Below, one piece after another: positions 52,083 through 59,937 of a stretch of 64,000 bases of DNA (its first letter is position 1; the number at the start of each line of letters is the position of its first letter). Location of the stretch: positions 682,001 to 746,000 of the forward strand of contig NZ_JBCDNA010000003.1 of NCBI RefSeq assembly GCF_038433205.1. Reading direction: 5' to 3'. The stretch is from Lutimonas vermicola (lineage in GTDB: Bacteria > Bacteroidota > Bacteroidia > Flavobacteriales > Flavobacteriaceae). A program made the translations under genes and the position numbers. The notes under the pieces were generated by a model that worked only from the letters and a program-made list of their open reading frames with translations, ran no database searches and was not told the origin of the DNA.

Positions 52083-53168
52083 ATGAATAAATTATATACA
52101 TTTTTACTATGCACAGTTATAGCAATAACTTCAATACATGCTCAGGTTGGAGTAGGAACCAGCTCACCGGATGCCTCATCGGCTCTTGATATCAGTTCAA
52201 CTGATAAAGGTTTGTTGATCCCCAGAATGACCACGGCTCAGAGAACTGCCATCACGACACCTGCGAACAGCTTAATGGTTTTTGATACCGATACGAATTC
52301 CCAGTGGATATATATTGATGGTGCCTGGGTTGAGTCCAAAGCAGGGGTGGGGAAGTTTGTAGATGGAGCTTCGCCAGATATAGCCTATTATCCTGGTAGG
52401 GTGGGCATTGGCCTAGATCAGTTTTCAACCGTACATAAGTTGTATGTGAGAGGGGAAAGTGATTTAAATGCGATTAGAACTTCTGTTAAAGTTGATGCTT
52501 TTTACACTGGATCCGGTACAAGTGTGGCTACCTATGGATTTGGAACAGAAGTGAAAAATAATGGCACAGGAATCATTGGCTATGCCATTGGAACCCAAGG
52601 GATCATTAGGAACTCGGCTTCGAGTGGGGGTATGACCAACGCGGTGGGCTCATATCCACAGATTTACAATGATGGTAATATAACTTACGGGTCGGCAATG
52701 ATTGCTGAAAATTACAATAATGCCGGTACTATGACTACAGGCCGTGGAATGGACGTTGGCTTAATCAATGCCTCCGGGGCTTCTATTGGAACGGCTTCTT
52801 TAGCCTCTATGTTCGCTACTAATGAAGGTGCAATCACAGGAGATGGTTATGGTTTATTTATCGGAGGAACGGGCTCAGGCTCAGTGGCAGGAAACTCCTA
52901 TGGATTATTTTTGTCTACGCCTTTCTCTAATGTCGCAGGAACGGCTTATGCCTTGTACTCGGATAATGTAAATAATTCATATATGGCTGGTAATTTAGGT
53001 GTTGGTACCCTGGATCCGCAGCAAAAAGTCCATATCACGGGAGTACTGCGTTTAGAGCCCCAGGCTGTTGAACCAGCCGGAGGTTTGGGGGATTTTTATG
53101 TAAACACAGACGGCACTCTCTATTTTCATGACGGAACAAGCTGGAAGGAAGTTCAAGTTGGGCCTTAA
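52083..53168 (+). CDS. Secreted tail-fibre-like surface protein
   Basis: A 361-residue protein with signal peptide ending SIHAQ (about residue 19 from the ATG at 52083). The start of the mature part, VGVGTSSPDASSALDISSTDKGLLIPRMT (in two parts), is the block that many Bacteroidota surface proteins share. The rest is glycine- and serine-rich with beta-repeat character (GNSYGLFLSTPFSNV) and ends in YFHDGTSWKEVQ. It has no T9SS sorting domain of its own; it may be carried or assembled with the preceding protein. Real start: ATG, not the upstream TTG. Confidence 0.75.
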   Translation: MNKLYTFLLCTVIAITSIHAQVGVGTSSPDASSALDISSTDKGLLIPRMTTAQRTAITTPANSLMVFDTDTNSQWIYIDGAWVESKAGVGKFVDGASPDIAYYPGRVGIGLDQFSTVHKLYVRGESDLNAIRTSVKVDAFYTGSGTSVATYGFGTEVKNNGTGIIGYAIGTQGIIRNSASSGGMTNAVGSYPQIYNDGNITYGSAMIAENYNNAGTMTTGRGMDVGLINASGASIGTASLASMFATNEGAITGDGYGLFIGGTGSGSVAGNSYGLFLSTPFSNVAGTAYALYSDNVNNSYMAGNLGVGTLDPQQKVHITGVLRLEPQAVEPAGGLGDFYVNTDGTLYFHDGTSWKEVQVGP

Positions 53169-53231
53169 TCAAGTGTTTGTTATTATAAGCTCAGTTAAAT
53201 CTGTTTATTGTTAGAAATAACTCAATTTTTC

Positions 53232-53261
53232 TTTGATAATTAAAAAAAGTTTATAAATTTG
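53232..53261 (+). promoter_or_regulatory. Promoter of the trp operon
   Basis: TTTG at 53232-53235 and TAAATTTG at 53254-53261 are 18 bases apart, a full consensus match. Transcription would start near 53265, only about 7 bases before the leader peptide ATG. Confidence 0.75.
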
Positions 53262-53271
53262 CTTGCTCAAT

Positions 53272-53334
53272 ATGAGAAATAATACAATTCATACATGGTG
53301 GTGGTCTTTACAAAACAGAAAATTTGTGAAGTAG
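53272..53334 (+). CDS. trpL: trp operon leader peptide
   Basis: A 20-codon frame reading MRNNTIHTWWWSLQNRKFVK and then a stop. Three Trp codons in a row at positions 9-11 are the hallmark of a trp attenuation leader, where a ribosome stalled for lack of charged tRNA-Trp controls the hairpin choice downstream. It starts 7 bases after the predicted transcript start. An attenuator hairpin and trpE follow. Confidence 0.85.
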   Translation: MRNNTIHTWWWSLQNRKFVK

Positions 53335-53335
53335 T

Positions 53336-53390
53336 AACCTGTATATAAAAATATCTATTAGGCTTGTCTTCGCGACAGGCCTTTTTTTTT
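53336..53390 (+). promoter_or_regulatory. trp attenuator: antiterminator and terminator
   Basis: The terminator stem AGGCTTGTC (53360-53368) with GACAGGCCT (53374-53382, one G-U pair) is followed by nine T. The stretch AACCTGTATATA just before it can instead pair with TATCTATTAGGCTT, which overlaps the 5' arm of the terminator, giving an antiterminator. When the ribosome stalls on the Trp codons the antiterminator can form; otherwise the terminator does. The trpE start codon is 13 bases after the T run. Confidence 0.75.
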
Positions 53391-53402
53391 AATCTGAATT
53401 CA

Positions 53403-54800
53403 ATGAATTATAAATTAAGAACTTATTACAAGAAAATCCTTTCAGACACCATAACCCCTGTAAGTATTTACCTAAAGATCAGAGATACCTTTCCAAATAG
53501 TATTTTATTGGAAAGTTCTGATTATCATGGAAATGAAAATAGTTTTTCCTACGTGTGCTGTAACCCAATTGCAAGTATTACGGTTAAGGATCAGGTAGTA
53601 AGTGAAACTTTTCCTGATGGGGCTTCCAGCCTGACTACATGCAATTCAGCTCATGAGATTCCCGGAATGATACACGATTTCAGTCAAAAGTTTGAAACTG
53701 AAAACCAAAAATTCAAATTTATCAATAACGGTCTTTTCGGATATATCGGATATGATGCCGTAAGGTACTTTGAAGACATTGAAATTGCCAAAAAAGAAGG
53801 GGACCTTGACATTCCTGATATTTATTATGCGGTTTATCAAAATATCATTGCCATTAATCACTTTAAGAATGAGGCCTATATCTTCTCGCATTCTTATGAT
53901 CAAAAAAATAATATTGAAGAAATCCATCAGTTGATTGGCAATCGTAATTTTGCCTCCTATTCATACAGCAACGCAGATGACGAGACTTCTAATCTTTCTG
54001 ATAAGGAGTTTATGGAGCATGTGGAACTTGCAAAAAAGCACTGTTTTCGGGGCGACGTTTTTCAATTGGTACTTTCCCGGAGGTTTTCCCAGGGTTTTAA
54101 AGGAGATGAATTCAATGTGTACAGGGCACTTCGATCGGTAAACCCTTCACCATATTTGTTTTATTTTGATTACGGGAACTTTAAGATATTCGGATCCTCA
54201 CCCGAGGCACAGCTCGTAGTGAACAATGGCAAGGCAGAGATCCATCCTATTGCAGGAACTTTCAAAAGAACAGGAGATGACGAAAAGGATCTCGCGGCAG
54301 CCAAATCTCTTGCTCAGGATGAAAAGGAAAATGCAGAACACGTTATGCTGGTTGATCTGGCCAGAAACGACCTGAGCAGAAACGGAAAGAATGTAAAAGT
54401 TGAAAAGTATAAGGAAATCCAGTTTTTTTCTCATGTAATCCATCTTGTGTCGAAAGTGATCGGACAGAAGTTTAAAGATGCAATTACTTTTCAGGTCGTG
54501 GCAGATACTTTTCCGGCGGGAACCTTATCCGGTGCCCCGAAACACAAGGCCCTGCAACTTATTGAAAAATATGAAAAACACAACCGGACATTTTACGGAG
54601 GAGCCATTGGTTTTATGGATTTTAAAGGCAATTTTAATCACGCCATTATCATCAGGTCTTTTTTAAGCAAGAATCATCGATTGCATTATCAGGCGGGAGC
54701 CGGAATTGTTTCTAAATCAACTGCAGATGATGAATTACAGGAAGTTTATAACAAATTAGGGGCCTTAAAAAAGGCCATGGAACTTGCCGAAAACATTTAA
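53403..54800 (+). CDS. trpE: Anthranilate synthase component I
   Basis: A 465-residue chorismate-using enzyme. The start is the ATG at 53403 (MNYKLRTYYKK); 13 further in-frame codons upstream overlap the attenuator and are not expected to be translated. The N-terminal LLESSDY matches the Trp feedback-binding LLES motif; the catalytic part has DVFQLVLSRRFS, IAGTFKRTG and PAGTLSGAPKHKA. First gene of the trpEGDCFBA operon; makes anthranilate with TrpG. Trp feedback inhibition is therefore expected besides attenuation. Confidence 0.95.
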   Translation: MNYKLRTYYKKILSDTITPVSIYLKIRDTFPNSILLESSDYHGNENSFSYVCCNPIASITVKDQVVSETFPDGASSLTTCNSAHEIPGMIHDFSQKFETENQKFKFINNGLFGYIGYDAVRYFEDIEIAKKEGDLDIPDIYYAVYQNIIAINHFKNEAYIFSHSYDQKNNIEEIHQLIGNRNFASYSYSNADDETSNLSDKEFMEHVELAKKHCFRGDVFQLVLSRRFSQGFKGDEFNVYRALRSVNPSPYLFYFDYGNFKIFGSSPEAQLVVNNGKAEIHPIAGTFKRTGDDEKDLAAAKSLAQDEKENAEHVMLVDLARNDLSRNGKNVKVEKYKEIQFFSHVIHLVSKVIGQKFKDAITFQVVADTFPAGTLSGAPKHKALQLIEKYEKHNRTFYGGAIGFMDFKGNFNHAIIIRSFLSKNHRLHYQAGAGIVSKSTADDELQEVYNKLGALKKAMELAENI

Positions 54801-54803
54801 GCT

Positions 54804-55370
54804 ATGAAGAAAATATTAGTAATAGATAATTACGATTCCTTCACCTATAACCTGGTTCATTATTTACAGGACCTAGATTGTGAGGTTACGGTCAAGCGCA
54901 ATGATAAATTGAGCCTGGAAGAGGTCGCCGAATTTGAAAAGATTCTTTTGTCACCGGGCCCTGGTATTCCGGATGAGGCCGGCCTTTTAAAGGCAATTAT
55001 CAAAAAGTATGGATCAACAAAGAGTATTTTGGGGATCTGTCTGGGCCAGCAGGCCATTGCCGAAGTATACGGAGGCAGCATTGAAAACCTGAATAAGGTC
55101 TACCACGGTGTTTCCACTTCGATAAAAAGGATCAACGAGGATAAAATATTATATAAGGATATTCCCGTGGAATTGGAGGTAGGCAGGTACCATTCATGGG
55201 TGGTGTCAAAAGATTTACCTGAGGATCTCATTGCAACCTCGGTGGATGAAAACGGAGAGATTATGTCTTTAAAGCATATAGTACATGATGTCAGGGCGGT
55301 TCAATACCATCCTGAATCTATCCTTACGCCTGAAGGGAAAAAAATGTTGAAAAACTGGGTCGAATCCTGA
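54804..55370 (+). CDS. trpG: Anthranilate synthase component II (glutamine amidotransferase)
   Basis: A 188-residue class I glutamine amidotransferase that supplies ammonia to TrpE. The catalytic triad is Cys79 (LGICLGQQAI), His169 and Glu171 (QYHPESILT); PGPG (51-54) is also present. It is 4 bases after trpE. A dual role in folate synthesis (PabA) is possible, since no separate copy is visible in this window. Confidence 0.95.
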   Translation: MKKILVIDNYDSFTYNLVHYLQDLDCEVTVKRNDKLSLEEVAEFEKILLSPGPGIPDEAGLLKAIIKKYGSTKSILGICLGQQAIAEVYGGSIENLNKVYHGVSTSIKRINEDKILYKDIPVELEVGRYHSWVVSKDLPEDLIATSVDENGEIMSLKHIVHDVRAVQYHPESILTPEGKKMLKNWVES

Positions 55371-55394
55371 GTAACAGAAAAAAGCAGAAGAAAA

Positions 55395-56393
55395 ATGAAA
55401 GAAATTTTAAATCGCCTGATCAATCAGGAAACAATTTCTAAACAAGAGGCAAAAAATGTGTTGGTCAACATATCAAAGGGCGTGCATAATTCAAGCCAAA
55501 TAGCTTCTTTTTTGACCGTGTATATGATGAGGAGCATTTCGGTGGAAGAACTGGACGGATTTCGTGAAGCTTTGCTGGAACTATGCCTTCCGGTAAATCT
55601 TTCTGATTTTAACACCATAGATCTTTGCGGCACCGGAGGAGATGGAAAGGACACCTTTAATATTTCAACCCTGGCCTCATTTGTTACTGCAGGAGCAGGT
55701 GTAAAAGTGGCCAAGCACGGTAATTACGGAGTTTCCTCTTCATGTGGTTCATCTAATGTCCTCGAATATCTTGGGATCAAATTTTCAAGTGAGGAAGTTT
55801 TTTTACAGGATGCCATCGCAAAAGCGGGCATATGCATTTTACATGCGCCGCTCTTTCATCCTGCCATGAAAAATGTGGCCCCAATACGAAAAGAACTGGG
55901 AGTAAAAACTTTTTTCAATATGCTCGGGCCCATGGTAAATCCTTCCTTCCCCAAAAATCAAATGGTTGGTGTTTTTAACCTGGAACTGGCAAGAATGTAT
56001 GGTTATTTATATCAGACAACCGATAAGAATTATGCGATTTTACATGACCTTGCCGGATACGATGAGATCTCTCTTACCGGCAGGACCAAAATGATTACCA
56101 ATGAAGAAGATAAAATTGTTGTTCCTGCTGACCTGGGGATACAACATATTGAGCAAAAGGATATTTATGGTGGTAAATCGGTTAAGGAGAGTGCAGAGAT
56201 CTTTTTAAAGGTGTTACATGGTGAAGGAACAGAGGCGCAAAGTAATGTTGTTTGTGCAAATGCCGGGTTGGCGATTTCGGTCGTAAAGGAAATCAGCCAC
56301 AGGGAAGGGTTTGAACTTGCAAGGGAATCCCTTTTTGGGAAAAAGGCTCTGGAAGCCTTTAAGCTATTACACAATATCAGTAATTTAAATTAA
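55395..56393 (+). CDS. trpD: Anthranilate phosphoribosyltransferase
   Basis: A 332-residue enzyme that joins anthranilate to PRPP. The signature DLCGTGGDGKDTFNIS is visible near residue 77, followed by KHGNYGVSSSCGSSNVLEYLG and FHPAMKNVAPIRKELG. The N-terminal helical domain with SKQEAKNVL is typical. Third gene of the operon, 24 bases after trpG. Confidence 0.95.
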   Translation: MKEILNRLINQETISKQEAKNVLVNISKGVHNSSQIASFLTVYMMRSISVEELDGFREALLELCLPVNLSDFNTIDLCGTGGDGKDTFNISTLASFVTAGAGVKVAKHGNYGVSSSCGSSNVLEYLGIKFSSEEVFLQDAIAKAGICILHAPLFHPAMKNVAPIRKELGVKTFFNMLGPMVNPSFPKNQMVGVFNLELARMYGYLYQTTDKNYAILHDLAGYDEISLTGRTKMITNEEDKIVVPADLGIQHIEQKDIYGGKSVKESAEIFLKVLHGEGTEAQSNVVCANAGLAISVVKEISHREGFELARESLFGKKALEAFKLLHNISNLN

Positions 56394-56400
56394 GTAGGTT

Positions 56401-57189
56401 TTGGATATTTTAGAAAAAATAGTTCGAGATAAAAGGGATGAGGTGTCATCAAAAAAGAAGGTATTGCCCTTGTCCTATTTGGTTACTTCGCCTCTTATGC
56501 AAAGAGCTTCCTATTCCATGGCAAAAGCGGTACAACAAGGCAGTGGTATTATTGCTGAATTCAAACGAAGAAGTCCTTCCAGGCAGGTCATCAATCAAAG
56601 CGACAGCGTCATTGATGTCATCAGGGGGTATCAAAGTGCCGGTGTTTCAGGGATATCCGTTCTAACCGACACAAAATATTTTGGAGGATCCCTGGATGAT
56701 TTGATCCAGGCCAGAGCACATCTTGAAATTCCTTTGCTTAGAAAGGAATTTATTATCGATCCTTACCAGATCTATGAAGCCAAGGTCTTCGGCGCAGACC
56801 TGATCTTATTGATTGCAGCTGTTCTCAGCCCTGAGGAAATAAGCCTGTTTTCACAGTTGGCGCATCAGCTCGATCTGGAAGTATTGCTTGAGGTCCATAA
56901 TGAAGATGAACTAAAACAATCAGATCTTGAACATGTTGACCTGGTAGGTGTAAACAACAGGAATTTAAAAACCTTTGAGGTAAACCTTGAAACAAGTAAA
57001 GATCTCGCTCCACTCATACCTGACGACAAAGTAAAGATATCAGAAAGTGGGATCAGTTCTCCTGAAGCGATCCATATCCTGAAGGGATTTGGTTACAAAG
57101 GTTTCCTGATAGGAGAGAATTTTATGAAAACCGAAGCTCCGGGAGCATCAGCCAAACAATTTATAGCAGCACTTCGAGATGAAAATTAA
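56401..57189 (+). CDS. trpC: Indole-3-glycerol phosphate synthase
   Basis: A 262-residue (beta/alpha)8 enzyme. The phosphate-binding and catalytic parts are IIAEFKRRSPS, VLTDTKYFGGS, LLRKEFIIDPYQIYEAK, GVNNRNLKTF and SESGISSPEAIH. The start is TTG at 56401, eight bases after trpD; MDILEKIVRDKR is the normal family start. It is not fused to TrpF, unlike in Escherichia coli. Its end overlaps trpF by 11 bases. Confidence 0.95.
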   Translation: MDILEKIVRDKRDEVSSKKKVLPLSYLVTSPLMQRASYSMAKAVQQGSGIIAEFKRRSPSRQVINQSDSVIDVIRGYQSAGVSGISVLTDTKYFGGSLDDLIQARAHLEIPLLRKEFIIDPYQIYEAKVFGADLILLIAAVLSPEEISLFSQLAHQLDLEVLLEVHNEDELKQSDLEHVDLVGVNNRNLKTFEVNLETSKDLAPLIPDDKVKISESGISSPEAIHILKGFGYKGFLIGENFMKTEAPGASAKQFIAALRDEN

Positions 57190-57808
57190 AGTTTGTGGAA
57201 TGAAATATAAGGATAATATACAGGGGGTTGTTAGTTTGCAACCTGATTACCTGGGTTTTATATTTTATGAAAGGTCGAAACGACATTTTGAGGGAACTTT
57301 CCCTGCGATCCCTGATGGTATCAAAACAGTGGGTGTATTTGTGAACGCCGAACAAAGTTTTATAAAGTCTACGGTGGAAGAACACGCCTTGAATGCGGTT
57401 CAACTGCACGGGGATGAGTCTGCCTCATATTGCGAGGATCTCCGGGCTGTTTTAGGTAATGATATTGAAATCATCAAGGCATTTTCCATATCAGATCGGT
57501 TTGATTTTAACAATTTGAATGTTTTTACGCCTTTCTGTGATTTCTTTTTGTTTGACACCAAGGGGAAAGAAAGGGGAGGAAACGGTATATTATTTGATTG
57601 GAATGTTTTGCAGCGTTACGATGTTGAAAAACCTTTTTTTTTAAGTGGAGGAATCGGGCTGCAGGAATTGAATCAGGTCCAGTCTTTTTTGAAATCGAAA
57701 GCAGGTGAATATTGTTATGCCATTGATGTGAACAGCAAGTTTGAAAGCGAACCGGGAATGAAAAAGATCAAAGAATTGAAAAAGTTTATTGAATTAACAA
57801 AAACATGA
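57179..57808 (+). CDS. trpF: Phosphoribosylanthranilate isomerase
   Basis: A 209-residue barrel enzyme with the N-terminal KVCGMK, whose Cys is the catalytic base, and the later FDTKGKERGGNGILFDW that includes the second catalytic residue Asp. PFFLSGGIGLQEL is the phosphate-binding part. It overlaps trpC by 11 bases and trpB by 4, indicating coupled translation. Confidence 0.93.
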   Translation: MKIKVCGMKYKDNIQGVVSLQPDYLGFIFYERSKRHFEGTFPAIPDGIKTVGVFVNAEQSFIKSTVEEHALNAVQLHGDESASYCEDLRAVLGNDIEIIKAFSISDRFDFNNLNVFTPFCDFFLFDTKGKERGGNGILFDWNVLQRYDVEKPFFLSGGIGLQELNQVQSFLKSKAGEYCYAIDVNSKFESEPGMKKIKELKKFIELTKT

Positions 57809-59001
57809 ATGAGATGAAAAAATCATATCACGCAGATGATAAGGGTTACTACGGTGTATTTGGAGGGTCATTTGTTCCCGAAATGCTGCATCCCAACATG
57901 GAAATTCTTCAGGAATCATATTTGAAGATCATGAATGAACCATCTTTTAAGCAAGAATTCAAGGCCTTGTTAAAGGACTATGTCGGAAGGCCATCACCTT
58001 TATATCTTGCCAAGAGATTATCTGAAAAGCACGGAGCGAAGATTTATCTGAAACGAGAAGACCTGAACCATACAGGGGCCCATAAAATCAATAACACGAT
58101 TGGCCAGATCCTTTTGGCCAAAAGACTGGGAAAGAAACGAATCATTGCCGAAACAGGCGCCGGGCAGCATGGTGTTGCAACAGCAACCGTCTGCGCTTTG
58201 GCAGGGATGGAATGCACGGTTTATATGGGTGAAATAGACATCGCAAGGCAGGCACCCAATGTGGCCAGGATGAAAATGTTGGGAGCAAAAGTGGTAGCAG
58301 CCACTTCAGGAAGTAAAACCCTGAAGGATGCCACGAACGAGGCTATCAGAGCGTGGATCAACGATCCGGTGGAGATTCATTATATCATTGGATCCGTGGT
58401 TGGATTTCATCCTTACCCTGATATGGTGGCCAGGTTTCAATCTGTTATTTCAGAGGAAATGAAATGGCAGTTGATGGAAAAAGAAAATACTGAGTACCCT
58501 GATTATATAATTGCCTGCGTGGGAGGCGGAAGTAACGCCGCAGGTGCATTTTACCACTATCTCGACCACGAAAAAGTGAAGCTAGTGGCAGTGGAAGCTT
58601 CGGGAAAAGGAGTGGATTCAGGTGAATCAGCGGCCACAAGTGTTTTGGGAAAAGAAGGAATCATACATGGAAGCAAGACATTGTTGATGCAAACCGAAGA
58701 TGGCCAAATTATTGAGCCCTATTCCATTTCAGCCGGGTTGGATTATCCCGGGGTAGGCCCTCAGCATGCCCATCTGTTTCGTTCTGGCCGTGCCCAATTT
58801 TTGAACGCCACTGATGATGAAGCCATGTTGGCCGGGCTTGAATTGAGTAAATTGGAAGGCATCATTCCTGCAATTGAAACCTCCCATGCCCTTGCTGCAC
58901 TTGATAAGATGAAATTTAACAAAGAAGATATAGTAGTTGTGAATTTGTCAGGAAGAGGCGACAAAGACCTGGATACCTATATCAAATATTTTGATCTGTA
59001 G
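57805..59001 (+). CDS. trpB: Tryptophan synthase beta chain
   Basis: A 398-residue PLP enzyme. The PLP lysine is Lys94 in NHTGAHKINN, the phosphate cup is CVGGGSNA and the family block PGVGPQHAHLFRSGRAQF is present. It makes tryptophan from indole and serine. The start overlaps the trpF stop (ATGA); an ATG 9 bases later is an alternative. It belongs to the main TrpB1 group, not TrpB2. Confidence 0.97.
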   Translation: MNEMKKSYHADDKGYYGVFGGSFVPEMLHPNMEILQESYLKIMNEPSFKQEFKALLKDYVGRPSPLYLAKRLSEKHGAKIYLKREDLNHTGAHKINNTIGQILLAKRLGKKRIIAETGAGQHGVATATVCALAGMECTVYMGEIDIARQAPNVARMKMLGAKVVAATSGSKTLKDATNEAIRAWINDPVEIHYIIGSVVGFHPYPDMVARFQSVISEEMKWQLMEKENTEYPDYIIACVGGGSNAAGAFYHYLDHEKVKLVAVEASGKGVDSGESAATSVLGKEGIIHGSKTLLMQTEDGQIIEPYSISAGLDYPGVGPQHAHLFRSGRAQFLNATDDEAMLAGLELSKLEGIIPAIETSHALAALDKMKFNKEDIVVVNLSGRGDKDLDTYIKYFDL

Positions 59002-59060
59002 GATTTTAATAAATCAAATTCGTTTTTAAAAAACATACAGAACATAAAAAAGTCAAAAAA

Positions 59061-59855
59061 ATGAACAGAATAGAACAAACCTTATCGCTACACGGACCTG
59101 AAGGTAAGGACCCGAAGAAACTATTATCCATATATTTTACGGCAGGTTACCCTGAGCTCAATGACACTGCCCGGATCATCAGGGAACTTCAGTCATCCGG
59201 AGTGGACATGATTGAGATCGGATTGCCTTTTTCTGACCCTTTGGCTGACGGGCCAACCATTCAGGCAAGTAGTACCAAGGCTTTGGAAAATGGCATGCAC
59301 ACCGAAAAACTTTTTGATCAACTCGCTTCCATTCGTGAAGATGTATCTATCCCCTTGCTGATTATGGGTTATTTTAATCCAATGCTGCAGTATGGGATTG
59401 AAGCATTTTGCGAAAAATGCAGTCAGGTGGGTATTGATGGATTGATAATCCCTGACCTTCCTGTAGATGTTTTTCATGAACAGTATGCGCCAATTTTTGA
59501 AAAATATGGTCTGTATAATGTGTTTTTGATTACACCGCAAACCTCCGATGCCAGAATCAAATATATTGATCAAATTTCAAAAGGGTTTATTTATATGGTT
59601 AGTTCTGCAAGTACTACGGGCGCCAAAAACAGCTTTAACAAGGGCCAATCCGATTATTTTAGGCGTATCTCGAACCTCAAGCTGGAAACGCCACAGATTG
59701 TGGGATTTGGTATTTCAAATCATGAGACTTTTAATCAGGCAACTTTATTTGCAAACGGGGCCATAATTGGCTCCGCGTTCGTTAAATTTTTAAAGGAGAA
59801 TTCCATAAAAGAAATCCCTGAATTTATACAAGGAATTTTAGGAGCCCGAACTTAA
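59061..59855 (+). CDS. trpA: Tryptophan synthase alpha chain
   Basis: A 264-residue barrel enzyme that splits indole-3-glycerol phosphate. Catalytic Glu52 is in DMIEIGLPFSDPLADGPTIQ (with Asp63), and the second half shows GLIIPDLPVD and the phosphate loop VGFGISNHETF. It follows trpB by 59 bases and closes the operon; no strong terminator was recognised after it. Confidence 0.95.
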   Translation: MNRIEQTLSLHGPEGKDPKKLLSIYFTAGYPELNDTARIIRELQSSGVDMIEIGLPFSDPLADGPTIQASSTKALENGMHTEKLFDQLASIREDVSIPLLIMGYFNPMLQYGIEAFCEKCSQVGIDGLIIPDLPVDVFHEQYAPIFEKYGLYNVFLITPQTSDARIKYIDQISKGFIYMVSSASTTGAKNSFNKGQSDYFRRISNLKLETPQIVGFGISNHETFNQATLFANGAIIGSAFVKFLKENSIKEIPEFIQGILGART

Positions 59856-59921
59856 CAGTAAGATAATATATTCTTAATTTTTCTTTAATAGGATTGTTTA
59901 ATTCAGCATTGTAAATACACC

Positions 59922-59929
59922 TAATTTTG
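59922..59929 (+). promoter_or_regulatory. -7 box of the PhoR-like kinase gene
   Basis: TAATTTTG fits TAnnTTTG and lies 9 bases before the ATG at 59938. No -33 TTG at the normal distance. Confidence 0.4.
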
Positions 59930-59937
59930 CATTTGAA

